NCBI GenBank assembly: GCA_946567425.1
Contig: CAMNXF010000006.1
Span: 116,762-180,761 of the forward strand
Direction of reading: 5' to 3'
Length of the DNA: 64,000 nucleotides
DNA from: an uncultured Clostridia bacterium
GTDB taxonomy: Bacteria > Bacillota > Clostridia > Oscillospirales > Ruminococcaceae
Position numbers and translations under genes: made by a program. Positions within the stretch are counted from its first letter, which is position 1. The number at the start of each line of letters is the position of its first letter. The notes below the pieces were generated by a model that saw only the letters and a list, made by a program, of their open reading frames with translations, made no database searches and was not told where the DNA came from. Positions 9,207 through 18,332 of this stretch are shown in pieces.

Positions 9207-9229
9207 GGGGAAGGGTAGTTCCCTTCCCC
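9207..9229 (+). terminator. Strong hairpin after the solute-binding gene
   Basis: Perfect 9-bp stem GGGGAAGGG/CCCTTCCCC with loop TAGTT. Only TTC follows, so it is more likely a partial terminator or an mRNA 3'-stabilising structure; downstream genes may still be co-transcribed. Confidence 0.6.
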
Positions 9230-9251
9230 TTCAACATAAAGGAAGGTCTGT

Positions 9252-9842
9252 ATGTATAAGAAACAAATGACATTTCAGCGGATAGTATGCTTCGCGCTGC
9301 TTATTGCGTCCGCATTGGTTTTCGTTTACTCTTTGGGTATTATGACCGATCTTTACGATGCCCTGTATTCGACAATAAGAAATCCGAAAAACCTTGACAG
9401 AACAACTGTTACAGGCTCGAGGATATACTACGATATGCAGGACTTCAACAAAACGTTCACAAATATGTCGATCATCCTCATTCTGGTGACGCTGACAGTG
9501 TTTGTCACAAACACCCATTGCCGCAGAAAATACTACATCGGAAACATAATCACAACGGCGTTGTCTGCGGTATATAATATTGGGTTCTCTGTATGGTCAA
9601 TTTCACAGATCATGACATATAAGGCACAGTTCCTGCAGATCAACTTTGAGGAACTTAAGGAACACGCCGAGGGCATGAACACGCTGTACACCGAATCGAC
9701 CATGTGGTTTGACATCAGTTTTGCAGTGTTCGGAGTTTTGCTTCTGATCACCGTGTTGCTTGTTGTTAATTTAATTTTGAAAGAAATTTTGATGAAGGAA
9801 GAAAAGCGTCTTATCGGTAGCAGAAAGGATGTGAGAGCATGA
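9252..9842 (+). CDS. Unrecognised four-span membrane protein
   Basis: 196 residues, AAAGGAAGG site. Hydrophobic segments lie around residues 10-30, 75-95, 97-117 and 152-178, with an extracytoplasmic loop between the first two (about residues 35-70) and a basic C-terminal tail. I recognise no family motif. It overlaps the next gene by 4 bp and lies between the solute-binding gene and an ABC ATPase, so a role with the importer is plausible but unproven. Confidence 0.65.
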   Translation: MYKKQMTFQRIVCFALLIASALVFVYSLGIMTDLYDALYSTIRNPKNLDRTTVTGSRIYYDMQDFNKTFTNMSIILILVTLTVFVTNTHCRRKYYIGNIITTALSAVYNIGFSVWSISQIMTYKAQFLQINFEELKEHAEGMNTLYTESTMWFDISFAVFGVLLLITVLLVVNLILKEILMKEEKRLIGSRKDVRA

Positions 9843-10336
9843 CGATGAACAATGAAGCCCTCATTAAACGGGATAGGCTCAGATTCACCAAAAACAAGCT
9901 TTCCTCAAACCTTACGCTGCTGGCAATTGTGCTTAACGCCCTCTACTTTGTCAGTATCTATAAATCCGACGTCGGAACATATTATTATAATCTGATGATT
10001 GGTGTATCCGTTGTTTACAATCTGCTTTTCATGCTTACCGCGTTCCTTTGTTCAGAGGGCGTCAAGGCGTACAAACTCGGTTATTCCTTTGTTCTTATGG
10101 GCATAGGAGCGGGGCAGATCGTCCGCATATTTATCATTCCGTTTCAGGCAAAGAACGCGACGCTTTCCATAAGCGGAACAGAGCAAGTAGTTATGGAAGA
10201 CGGACAGTTTATGCGCGTATGCATTTACCTTATCGGCTCGGCGGTGCTTTGCATCATTGCGGGAATTGTCGCATTTATCAAGACCAGCACGCTGCAGGAA
10301 CGTCTGGCTGAAGTGGAAAAAGAGAAAAAAGCATAA
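9839..10336 (+). CDS. Unrecognised four-span membrane protein
   Basis: 165 residues. Starts at an ATG overlapping the end of the preceding gene (a second ATG two codons on is also possible). Four hydrophobic segments, near residues 22-40, 52-72, 80-100 and 122-145, followed by a charged EVEKEKKA tail. Similar in layout to the preceding gene and to the two membrane proteins after the ATPase; probably a set of accessory proteins of the sugar transporter. No known family assigned. Confidence 0.65.
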   Translation: MTMNNEALIKRDRLRFTKNKLSSNLTLLAIVLNALYFVSIYKSDVGTYYYNLMIGVSVVYNLLFMLTAFLCSEGVKAYKLGYSFVLMGIGAGQIVRIFIIPFQAKNATLSISGTEQVVMEDGQFMRVCIYLIGSAVLCIIAGIVAFIKTSTLQERLAEVEKEKKA

Positions 10337-10348
10337 AGGGAGCTAGTC

Positions 10349-11413
10349 ATGAGTGATTTGAAATTACAGCATCTCGATAAAATCTATGACAATAAGGTTC
10401 AAGCGGTTTTCGACTTTAACCTTGACGTCAAGAACGGCGAGCTTATCGTACTTGTCGGTCCCTCGGGCTGCGGCAAATCGACAACGCTGCGTATGGTGGC
10501 GGGTCTTGAGGATATTTCCGCGGGCAATCTTATCATCGACGGCAAGGACGTTACCAAAATGCCGCCGAAAGACCGCGACATTGCCATGGTTTTCCAGAAC
10601 TACGCTCTGTACGGTCACATGACGATCTACGAAAATATGGCGTTTTCGCTTATGCTGCGCAAGGAAAACAAGAACGAGATTCACCAGAAGGTTCTGTCGG
10701 CTGCCGAGATACTCGGACTTTCCGATCAGCTCAATAAAAAGCCGAATCAGCTTTCCGGCGGTCAGCGGCAGAGAGTTGCCATGGGACGCGCGATCGTTCG
10801 TACACCCAAGGTATTCCTCTTCGACGAGCCGCTGTCGAACCTCGATGCAAAGCTCCGCGGAGCTACAAGACGCGAGATATTGCTTTTACATAAGCGCCTT
10901 AGGGCAACCATGCTCTATGTTACCCACGACCAGACTGAAGCGCTGACGCTTGCGGACAGGATCGTGTGTATGTCCATGGGTCACGTTCAGCAGATCGGTA
11001 CGCCGCTTGAGCTGTATGATACTCCCGCAAACCTCTTCGTAGCAGGCTTTATCGGACTTCCGCCGATGAACTTCTTCGACGTTGAGGTAAAGAACGGCGA
11101 GCTTATATGCGACAGCTTTAAGGTCGAGCTTACTCCCGAGGAGGCAGGGTCGCTCGAGCGTTACGAGGGCAGAATGATCGTCCTCGGCGTTCGTCCGGAG
11201 GACATTGTCGAGGGCGGCGGCATAAGCGTCAACGTTTTCTCAAATGAAAATCTGGGTCAGACCACCCTTGTAAACGGCGTTATTGGCAAGCATAAAGTAA
11301 CCTGTAAGTTCCGCGATTGGTGTAACTACAAGGTCGGCGATTCGGTAAACGTTTCTTTCAAGAAGAAACACTTCTTTGACAAGGAAACGACCGAAGCCAT
11401 CAGATTTAAGTAA
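10349..11413 (+). CDS. Sugar ABC transporter ATPase (MsmX/UgpC-like)
   Basis: 354 residues. Walker A GPSGCGKST at 37-45, signature LSGGQ at 135-139, Walker B VFLFDEP at 155-161, and a C-terminal OB-type regulatory domain from about residue 240. These ATPases energise CUT1 importers such as the LplB/YtcP permeases encoded upstream. A second ATPase of the same class occurs at 22967, so one may serve other importers as well. Confidence 0.92.
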   Translation: MSDLKLQHLDKIYDNKVQAVFDFNLDVKNGELIVLVGPSGCGKSTTLRMVAGLEDISAGNLIIDGKDVTKMPPKDRDIAMVFQNYALYGHMTIYENMAFSLMLRKENKNEIHQKVLSAAEILGLSDQLNKKPNQLSGGQRQRVAMGRAIVRTPKVFLFDEPLSNLDAKLRGATRREILLLHKRLRATMLYVTHDQTEALTLADRIVCMSMGHVQQIGTPLELYDTPANLFVAGFIGLPPMNFFDVEVKNGELICDSFKVELTPEEAGSLERYEGRMIVLGVRPEDIVEGGGISVNVFSNENLGQTTLVNGVIGKHKVTCKFRDWCNYKVGDSVNVSFKKKHFFDKETTEAIRFK

Positions 11414-11426
11414 GGAGGCGGGACAA

Positions 11427-12005
11427 ATGGGACAAAAAACGGCTACCGCCGCTCAAGGGCGGGGATTTAAAGAGTTTATCCGTAAGTTTATCGTTTCTCT
11501 GAAGCGCAGTCCGCAGAGAATCCCGCTTGTTGCGCTTTTGGCGGCGTTTCTGATTTATTCGCTCAACCTTTCGGCGATTGCGAATACGACGGCGAAGATA
11601 AATTCGGCGAACATGGGACAATGCGAGTTTGTGGCAATGCTGTTTTCAATTCTTGCGTTTGTGTGCTTTTTAAGAGCATTTCCCAGACGCGAAAAACCGA
11701 AGATGGTTATGCTGGCGGTTATGTTTGTAATGATGGCGGGTATGATATTTGCGGATTGCATTTATTACTCGCGCGTTATTGACGCGGTCACCCGCACCGA
11801 AAACAGGATTGCCGTAACGGCTGAAACGGCGTATATTGCGGTTGCGCAGAACATTGTCGTAGCGCATATCATATGCCTTGCGATCACTATGCTGCTGCTT
11901 GTTACGCTGCCTCTTTACGCAAAGGCTCTTAAAAACATCAATACCTCTATCGATGTTGAGGACAACGGCGAAATGGACGCTATTGATATTTCGGGCGAAG
12001 AATAA
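11427..12005 (+). CDS. Unrecognised membrane protein of the transporter operon
   Basis: 192 residues from the ATG at 11427, chosen because TAAGGAGGCGGGACAA precedes it; a longer frame overlapping the ATPase gene has no such site. Basic N-terminus (about 35 residues) then four membrane segments. The C-terminus is acidic (NTSIDVEDNGEMDAIDISGEE contains the last part). No family recognised; position suggests an importer accessory. Confidence 0.65.
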   Translation: MGQKTATAAQGRGFKEFIRKFIVSLKRSPQRIPLVALLAAFLIYSLNLSAIANTTAKINSANMGQCEFVAMLFSILAFVCFLRAFPRREKPKMVMLAVMFVMMAGMIFADCIYYSRVIDAVTRTENRIAVTAETAYIAVAQNIVVAHIICLAITMLLLVTLPLYAKALKNINTSIDVEDNGEMDAIDISGEE

Positions 12006-12020
12006 AATTAACGATGAAAA

Positions 12021-12050
12021 AGCAACATCAGCCGCGCGGCTGCTGTTGCT
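12021..12050 (+). terminator. Hairpin, possible bidirectional terminator
   Basis: AGCAACATCAGCCG pairs with CGGCTGCTGTTGCT (14 positions, one mismatch). It is flanked by GAAAA on the left and TTTC on the right. The weak T tract suggests attenuation rather than complete termination inside the operon. Confidence 0.55.
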
Positions 12051-12075
12051 TTCATTGCAATAAGGATAAGCGGTT

Positions 12076-12717
12076 ATGTCAAAGAAATTAAAGAAACAGC
12101 AGGAAATTAACGAAACAACAACGACAGCGGCGGAGAACTATTACGACCTGAAGATAGACGCGGTTGACAAATTGGTGAACGCAAAGGATGCGCCGCAAGT
12201 CTCCGAGGCAGAGATACGCAAGTACACTTCAAAGAGCAAATTCCATATTCCGTCGTGGCTCAAGATCGTGTTTATAAAGTTCTGGTTCAGCGGAGCGATA
12301 TGCTATTTTTTCCTCTGGGGAATAGGAATGTACCTCGCAGGTCTCGATCTTATGGTCGTGATCGCGATAGCGCTCGGCGTTTCAATGGATCTGTTGGTAA
12401 ATCACACCCTGCACTACTTTGAGCCCGAGAAGGGAGCGTATGATAAATGGATGATGGTCACGTCAAGAAAATGGTGGTCGTTTTTCGTGAATATCCCTTA
12501 TGCGGGCGTGCTGCTGTTCTGCGTGGTGAAGACTTACGAGGTAATAAACACCATATTGGTCGGCGATGTTTCGACTGCCGAAAACGTGGCGCTCGGCGTT
12601 GAGCCGATACTGTTCGGGCTTTTCTTCATGGGCTTTGATATGCTGTTTATCACAATAAAGAACACATTGATCAAGATATTCCGCGACGCCGAAAAAAAGG
12701 TTTCGGGGAACAAATAA
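12076..12717 (+). CDS. Unrecognised membrane protein with long cytoplasmic N-terminus
   Basis: 213 residues. Residues 1-60 are hydrophilic and rich in Lys, Glu and Thr; three or four hydrophobic segments follow (about 70-92, 94-112, 137-155 and 178-198). The motif-like stretch YFEPEKGAYDKWMMV lies between spans. No family assignment. It is the fourth small membrane gene around the ABC ATPase and immediately precedes the GH28 gene. Confidence 0.6.
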   Translation: MSKKLKKQQEINETTTTAAENYYDLKIDAVDKLVNAKDAPQVSEAEIRKYTSKSKFHIPSWLKIVFIKFWFSGAICYFFLWGIGMYLAGLDLMVVIAIALGVSMDLLVNHTLHYFEPEKGAYDKWMMVTSRKWWSFFVNIPYAGVLLFCVVKTYEVINTILVGDVSTAENVALGVEPILFGLFFMGFDMLFITIKNTLIKIFRDAEKKVSGNK

Positions 12718-12738
12718 CTATTGACATTGGGAGAAATA

Positions 12739-14280
12739 ATGGTAAACGTATTATATGTAGGTTCGGTCTCGGCTTGCTTTGAGCTGGAAAATAATTCCCC
12801 ATATTACTGTGGGGAGGAATATAAGGTAATCCTCAACGGCGAGGAGGTCACAACCTCCGACAGGAACGTGTTCTCGCTCTATCCGCTACGGCCGAACACC
12901 GAATACACCGTTGAAATAGACGGACACGACTCCGTTAAATTCACAACAATAAGCGAGGCTTGCGCGGTCAGCGTGAAGGACTTTGGCGCGGTCGGCGACG
13001 GCGAGCACGACGATACTGAGAGTATTCAGACGGCGGTGAACTGTCTGCCCGAGGGCGGACGGCTGTACTTCCCCGAGGGCACCTACAGCACTGCTCCGAT
13101 AAATCTGAAGAGCCACATTACGCTCGATTTTGCGGAGAATGCGGTACTGCTCGGTTCCACGGACGTTTCGCGCTATCCTGTAATCCCGGGAACTGTTACT
13201 GACATTGTAACGGGCGAGGAGGTTCACACGGGCACTTGGGAGGGCAACGCTATCCCGATGCATCAAGCGCTGCTGTTTGCCGAGCACGCGGAGGATATCC
13301 GTATCGTCGGCAAGGGCACGGTTGACGGAAACGCCCAGAACAGCGAGTGGTGGGTGAACGTCAAGGAGAGAGTGACGGGCCGTCCAAGACTTATCTTCTT
13401 CAACCGCTGCAAGGATATTACGATACACGGTATCACGGCACAGAATGCCGCTTCATGGCAACTGCACCCGTATTTCTCGCAACATCTGGATTTTCTGGAC
13501 GTTGCGGTCAACGCGCCGAAGAACAGCCCCAACACGGACGCTCTAGACCCCGAAGCATGCGACTACGTGAACATTATCGGCTGTAAATTTAGCGTCGGTG
13601 ACGACTGTATCGCCATAAAATCGGGCAAGATCGAGCTCGGACGCAAGTTCAAGCAGCCCGCCGATCATCACACGATCCGCAACTGCATTATGCAGTTCGG
13701 TCACGGCGCGGTAACGCTCGGCAGCGAAATGGCGGGCGGTGTGAAAAACTTAACCGTAAACCGCTGCATATTCAACCATACCGACCGCGGACTGCGCATT
13801 AAAACGCGGCGCGGACGCGGGAAGGACGCTGTTATCGACGGCGTACTGTTCGAGAATATCAAGATGGACGGAGTGCTTACGCCTATCGTTATAAATATGT
13901 GGTACAACTGTTGTGATCCCGACCGTTTCTCGGAGTACAACACCACGCGTGAGAAGCTCCCCGTGGACGACAGAACGCCGTATCTCGGGAAATTCACGTT
14001 CCGCGATATGGTCTGCGAGAATTGTCAAGTGGCTGCGTGCTACTGTGACGGTCTCCCCGAAATGCCTATCGAGGAGGTCACGGTCGAGAATATCAAATTC
14101 ACCTACGACGCAGACGCAAAGGCGGGTTATCCGTCGATGAAGAACAACAATGTCGAAATGTGTCGCGGCGGTATGTATTTTGATTATGTCAAGAAGCTCA
14201 CTGTGAAGAACGTCGAGGTTGACGGCTGCGACGGCGAGCAGCTTATGGCGAATAATGTTGACGAGCTGATAAAGGAGTAA
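12739..14280 (+). CDS. Polygalacturonase-like glycoside hydrolase, GH28
   Basis: 513 residues from the ATG at 12739 (GGGAG site); a TTG 18 bp upstream is less likely. After an N-terminal beta-sandwich region (to about residue 75), a right-handed beta helix carries the GH28 catalytic set: NTD at 265-267, DD at 288-289, GHG at 321-323 and RIK at 353-355. No signal peptide, so it hydrolyses imported (oligo)galacturonides in the cytoplasm, probably exo-acting. GH105 follows after 2 bp. Confidence 0.93.
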   Translation: MVNVLYVGSVSACFELENNSPYYCGEEYKVILNGEEVTTSDRNVFSLYPLRPNTEYTVEIDGHDSVKFTTISEACAVSVKDFGAVGDGEHDDTESIQTAVNCLPEGGRLYFPEGTYSTAPINLKSHITLDFAENAVLLGSTDVSRYPVIPGTVTDIVTGEEVHTGTWEGNAIPMHQALLFAEHAEDIRIVGKGTVDGNAQNSEWWVNVKERVTGRPRLIFFNRCKDITIHGITAQNAASWQLHPYFSQHLDFLDVAVNAPKNSPNTDALDPEACDYVNIIGCKFSVGDDCIAIKSGKIELGRKFKQPADHHTIRNCIMQFGHGAVTLGSEMAGGVKNLTVNRCIFNHTDRGLRIKTRRGRGKDAVIDGVLFENIKMDGVLTPIVINMWYNCCDPDRFSEYNTTREKLPVDDRTPYLGKFTFRDMVCENCQVAACYCDGLPEMPIEEVTVENIKFTYDADAKAGYPSMKNNNVEMCRGGMYFDYVKKLTVKNVEVDGCDGEQLMANNVDELIKE

Positions 14281-14282
14281 CG

Positions 14283-15413
14283 ATGTACGACAAAATTGAC
14301 CGTTATATTGAACGGCTGCTTGACAAATCCACTCCCGAAGCGCCATACTGGAATATCGAGAGTATTCGACAGGGTAAGCCGCCGCACTGGAACTACATCG
14401 ACGGCTGTATGATCACGGCGTTGCTGTGTGCTGCAGAGATTACGGGCGAGGGGCGTTACGCGGATTTTGCCGAGGAATTTATCGACTATTATATTTCCGA
14501 GGACGGCTCTATTCGGGGCTACTCAATGGAGAAATTTAATCTCGACGATGTGAACGAGGGCAGAGTGCTTTTCGATCTGTACAAAACGACGGGTAAGGAG
14601 AAGTACAAAAAGGCGATTTTCCTGCTCCGCGAGCAGCTTGAAAAGCAGCCGCGCACCAACACAGGCAATTTCTGGCATAAGCAGATATACCCCAACCAGA
14701 TATGGCTCGACGGGCTGTATATGGCGCAGGTGTTCTATGTGCGTTTCCAAAAGGAGTTCGGCGGCGGGGATTATTCCGATACCGTTGCGCAGTTCAAGAA
14801 CGTGCGCAGACTGATGTTTGATGAGGAGAAAAAGCTGTACTATCACGGCTGCGACTGCTCGAAAACCGCGTTCTGGGCAGATAAGGAAACGGGTCGCTCC
14901 AAGAATTTCTGGCTGAGGGCTATCGGGTGGTTCTGCATTTCGCTGGTCGATAATATCGACTATATCGACAATGAGGACAACCGTAAAGAGCTTATCGCGA
15001 TATTTGCTGAGGCAATCAAGGGTATTTCGCGGTACGCCGACCCCGAGACGGGTATGTACTATCAGGTGGTAGACCAAGGCGGACGCGATGGAAACTACCT
15101 CGAAACGAGCGGCAGCAGCATGATCGCCTACGCGATGATGAAAGGCGCGCGGCTCGGCGTTATCGACAAAAAGTATGCCGATATGGGCAAAAAGACCTTT
15201 GACGGCATTTGCGAAAAATATCTGAGCGTAAACGACGACGGCGACCTCAATCTGGGCGGTATCTGCCTTGTGGCGGGTCTCGGTCCTGAGGATAACCGCC
15301 GCCGCGACGGCAGCTACGAATACTACATCTCCGAGCCCGTGGTGGAGAACGATGCAAAGGGCGTTGCGCCTTTCGTGCTGTGCTATACTGAGGTCATGAG
15401 GACGGGCAGATGA
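14283..15413 (+). CDS. Unsaturated galacturonyl/rhamnogalacturonyl hydrolase, GH105
   Basis: 376 residues, site AAAGGAG. The (alpha/alpha)6-barrel family member releases the 4,5-unsaturated galacturonate left by pectate or rhamnogalacturonan lyases. WLDGLYM at 141-147 places the catalytic aspartate at D143, matching the YteR residue, and H132 is also present. No signal peptide. The product would enter KduI/KduD further down the locus. The next gene overlaps by 4 bp. Confidence 0.92.
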   Translation: MYDKIDRYIERLLDKSTPEAPYWNIESIRQGKPPHWNYIDGCMITALLCAAEITGEGRYADFAEEFIDYYISEDGSIRGYSMEKFNLDDVNEGRVLFDLYKTTGKEKYKKAIFLLREQLEKQPRTNTGNFWHKQIYPNQIWLDGLYMAQVFYVRFQKEFGGGDYSDTVAQFKNVRRLMFDEEKKLYYHGCDCSKTAFWADKETGRSKNFWLRAIGWFCISLVDNIDYIDNEDNRKELIAIFAEAIKGISRYADPETGMYYQVVDQGGRDGNYLETSGSSMIAYAMMKGARLGVIDKKYADMGKKTFDGICEKYLSVNDDGDLNLGGICLVAGLGPEDNRRRDGSYEYYISEPVVENDAKGVAPFVLCYTEVMRTGR

Positions 15414-15787
15414 ACGAGTTTATAACGCTGTGCGGAGACGACTGCCTAAAATGTCCGCGCTATACCGCGAAAACCGACGAGGAGCTTTCGGCAGTTGCGG
15501 AGTTGTGGTACAGGATAGGCTGGCGCGAGAGCATTCTGCCGCCCGATGAAATGCGCTGCTGCGGCTGTTCTCCCGAAAAGCAGTGCACCTATGGGCTTGT
15601 GGAGTGCACGGCGGCTCACGGCGTTTCAAAGTGCAGTGAGTGCGCGGATTTTCCGTGTGTGAAAACGGAGGAACTGCTTAAGCGTTCGCGCGCGTATGAG
15701 CAAAAGTGCGTCGAGGTCTGCACGGAAAGCGAGCTTTCGGTACTTCGCGCGGCGTTTTTCAACAAGGCGGATAACCTTAAAAAATAA
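15410..15787 (+). CDS. Cysteine-rich DUF3795-like protein
   Basis: 125 residues with eleven cysteines, in patterns such as CGDDCLKCPRY near the start, CCGC near residue 45 and CSECADFPC near residue 75, as in small putative metal-binding DUF3795 proteins. ATGA overlap with the GH105 gene implies coupled translation. The function is unknown; there is no evident reason for such a protein in a pectin operon. Confidence 0.75.
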   Translation: MNEFITLCGDDCLKCPRYTAKTDEELSAVAELWYRIGWRESILPPDEMRCCGCSPEKQCTYGLVECTAAHGVSKCSECADFPCVKTEELLKRSRAYEQKCVEVCTESELSVLRAAFFNKADNLKK

Positions 15788-15802
15788 AAGGACGCAATAT
15801 CT

Positions 15803-17206
15803 ATGAAGAAGATAAAGATAGCTTATATCGGCGGCGGCTCTAAGGCTTGGGCGAGAGTGTTCATGACCGATCTGGCGCTGGCGGAGGACTTGTGCGGCGA
15901 GATCGCGCTGTACGATATTGACGTGCCCGCGGCGGAGCTTAACCAAAAGATCGGCGCGAGGATAAACGAAAATCCGAACACCGTTTCCAAGTGGGACTAC
16001 AAGGTGTACACGGACATCGGCGCGGCGCTTGACGGCGCTGATTTTGTGGCTTGCTCGATACTCCCGGGAACGTTCGACGAAATGGAGAGCGACGTGCATC
16101 TCCCCGAGGAGTACGGAATATACCAATCGGTCGGCGACACGGTCGGACCGGGCGGCGTTCTCCGCGCAATGCGGACTGTTCCTATCTACGAGGGCTTTGC
16201 ACGCGGAATAAAGGCGCACTGCCCTGACGCATGGGTCATCAATCTCACGAACCCGATGACCGCCTGCACAAAAACACTGTACGACGTTTTCCCCGAAATA
16301 AAGGCTTTCGGGTGCTGTCACGAGGTTTTCCACGCGCAGGAATTTCTGTGCTGCGCGGCGCATGAGATACTCGGCGTTGAACGTCCCTCGCGCAGAGAAA
16401 TGATCATCGACGCGTGCGGCGTCAACCACTTCACTTGGATAACCGAGGCAAACTACAACGGCACGGATATGCTGAAAATTCTGCCGCAGTTTATCGACAA
16501 ATTCTACGACAAGGGCTACTGCGAGCGCGCGGATGTTGCTCCCGACGACTATCACGATGACCCGTTTCTGTACGGCAACAAGGTGAAAATGGACTTGTTT
16601 AAGCGGTTTGGAGTGCTTGCGGCGGCCGGTGACCGTCACCTTGTCGAGTTTATGAACAACTCGTGGTACATCGGCGACAAGGCGGCTGTGGATGAATGGC
16701 AGTACCACTTGACGACCGTTGCGTATCGCAAACAGGACAGGATAAACAAGATAGAGCAGTCGCGCCGAATCGCGGACGGCACAGAGGCAATAGAGGTAAA
16801 GCGCAGCGACGAGGAGGTCGTGGAGCTGATGAAAGCTCTGCTGGGGCTTATTCCGCCGACCGTCTCGAACGCGAATATCGTCAACGTCGGTCAAATGGCG
16901 GATTTGCCGCTTGGATCGGTTGTCGAGACGAACTGCGTTTTCTCGCGCGACAGCGTAAAGCCTATCGTCGCAAAGCCGCTGCCGAAGGACGTGAACGCGC
17001 TTGTTCTGCGGAACGCGCTTAACATTGAGAACACTTATTACGGTATAAAGGAGCGCGATTTCGGGCGTATCTTTGAGGCGTTCGCAAATCAGCCGCTTTG
17101 CTCGAATTTGCGGCTTTCCGACGCACGCGAGCTTTTCACGAGAATGGTGAAGGCGACGGGCAAATATTTAAAGGAATATTTTTCCCCGGATAAACCGATA
17201 TTATGA
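15803..17206 (+). CDS. GH4 glycosidase, probable alpha-galacturonidase (LplD-like)
   Basis: 467 residues. NAD-dependent family 4 hydrolase: N-terminal Rossmann motif IGGGS at 9-13, substrate-binding NLTNP at 147-151, metal ligand region CCHE at 171-174 and GVNHF at 206-210. GH4 enzymes work by NAD redox catalysis with a divalent metal. The pectin context, and similarity in layout to LplD, point to alpha-galacturonidase releasing galacturonate for UxaC. The specificity is inferred, not read from the sequence. Confidence 0.88.
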   Translation: MKKIKIAYIGGGSKAWARVFMTDLALAEDLCGEIALYDIDVPAAELNQKIGARINENPNTVSKWDYKVYTDIGAALDGADFVACSILPGTFDEMESDVHLPEEYGIYQSVGDTVGPGGVLRAMRTVPIYEGFARGIKAHCPDAWVINLTNPMTACTKTLYDVFPEIKAFGCCHEVFHAQEFLCCAAHEILGVERPSRREMIIDACGVNHFTWITEANYNGTDMLKILPQFIDKFYDKGYCERADVAPDDYHDDPFLYGNKVKMDLFKRFGVLAAAGDRHLVEFMNNSWYIGDKAAVDEWQYHLTTVAYRKQDRINKIEQSRRIADGTEAIEVKRSDEEVVELMKALLGLIPPTVSNANIVNVGQMADLPLGSVVETNCVFSRDSVKPIVAKPLPKDVNALVLRNALNIENTYYGIKERDFGRIFEAFANQPLCSNLRLSDARELFTRMVKATGKYLKEYFSPDKPIL

Positions 17207-18192
17207 TTGACGCTCTTGTTTTTTCGGCGAATGCCGTTTTGCCTATCGTGCTGCTGATAGTGCTCGGCTACGTGCTCAAACGCATAGGGCTGCTGACAAA
17301 GCCGTTTCTTGACGTCGGTAATAAGCTGACGTTCCGTGTGCTGCTGCCCGTTATGCTGTTCGTCAACGTTTACGGCATAGGCAGTTTCAGCGAGATAAAA
17401 CCCGCCTTTGTGCTGTACGGCATGGGCGCGGTGATAGCGATATTCTTTCTGGCGATCGCCGTGATCTGCGCGTTCACAAAGGACAGCGCAAAGCGCGGCT
17501 CGTTGATACAGGCGACGTTCCGCTCGAATTACGCAATAATCGGCATACCGCTCGCGACCTCGCTTTTCGGCGATAAGGGAGCGGCTGCGGCGGGAGTTAT
17601 GTCGGCATTCTGCGTGCCGCTGTTCAATATGCTGGGCGTTATCACGCTTTCGATATTCAACGGCGAAAAAAAGCAAAAGGTGAACGTCGGGAAGATACTG
17701 CTCGGCATAGTGAAAAATCCGCTTATAATCGGCACGGTCGCGGGGCTTGCGGTTCTCGGCATAAGGGAGCTGTTCGTGATGTGGGGCGTTGAGTTCCGCT
17801 TAAGCGATATTACGTTCCTGTACAAGTCGCTCGAGAACGTAAAGTCGATATGCACGCCGTTCGCGCTGATAGTTCTCGGCGGACGGTTTGAGTTCTCGGC
17901 GGTGGCGAGACTGCGCCGAGAGATCATTTTCGGCACAGCGATACGCACGCTTGCCGTTCCGATACTCGGGTTAGCGGGCGCGTATTTCCTCATTCCCAAT
18001 TTGGGCGGAGAGCACTTCGCGACCTACGTTGGAGTGTTTGCGACGCCCGTCGCAGTTGCAAGCGCGATAATGGCGGAAGAAATGGGCGCGGACGGTGAGC
18101 TCGCGGGGCAGCTGGTCGTCTGGACCAGCCTTGTAAGCACGTTGACGATCTTCATTTACGTGACTGTTCTGCGGGTAATAGGAATTTTTTGA
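17203..18192 (+). CDS. AEC-family transporter (auxin efflux carrier-like)
   Basis: 329 residues, about ten hydrophobic segments in the two five-span repeats typical of the AEC family, with NxxxPxxL-like elements near the start. ATGA overlap with the GH4 gene. AEC members export or exchange small organic acids, so this could move a galacturonate catabolite; the substrate is unknown. It is the last gene before a new promoter region. Confidence 0.8.
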   Translation: MIDALVFSANAVLPIVLLIVLGYVLKRIGLLTKPFLDVGNKLTFRVLLPVMLFVNVYGIGSFSEIKPAFVLYGMGAVIAIFFLAIAVICAFTKDSAKRGSLIQATFRSNYAIIGIPLATSLFGDKGAAAAGVMSAFCVPLFNMLGVITLSIFNGEKKQKVNVGKILLGIVKNPLIIGTVAGLAVLGIRELFVMWGVEFRLSDITFLYKSLENVKSICTPFALIVLGGRFEFSAVARLRREIIFGTAIRTLAVPILGLAGAYFLIPNLGGEHFATYVGVFATPVAVASAIMAEEMGADGELAGQLVVWTSLVSTLTIFIYVTVLRVIGIF

Positions 18193-18229
18193 CAAATCCG
18201 TTTTGTGCATAAATGTAAACGATTTTACA
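18189..18229 (+). promoter_or_regulatory. Promoter -35 box and palindromic operator before kduD
   Basis: A perfect TTGACA at 18189-18194 overlaps the end of the AEC gene; no good -10 follows at 17 bp (AATGTA). At 18214-18229 lies TGTAAA-CGAT-TTTACA, a 6-bp inverted repeat with a central CG. It resembles LacI-family or cre-type operators with one deviation from the cre pattern. It would sit on the -10/start of a promoter driving the kdu/kdg/uxa genes. Confidence 0.5.
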
Positions 18230-18332
18230 CTCGCATTTTTTTGCGATTGGATATAAGATAAATATAGGTGCAATGGCGAAATTTTCCGCGTTGTGTCTAC
18301 TAAAAAATGAATAAATTTTCGGAGGTAACAGT

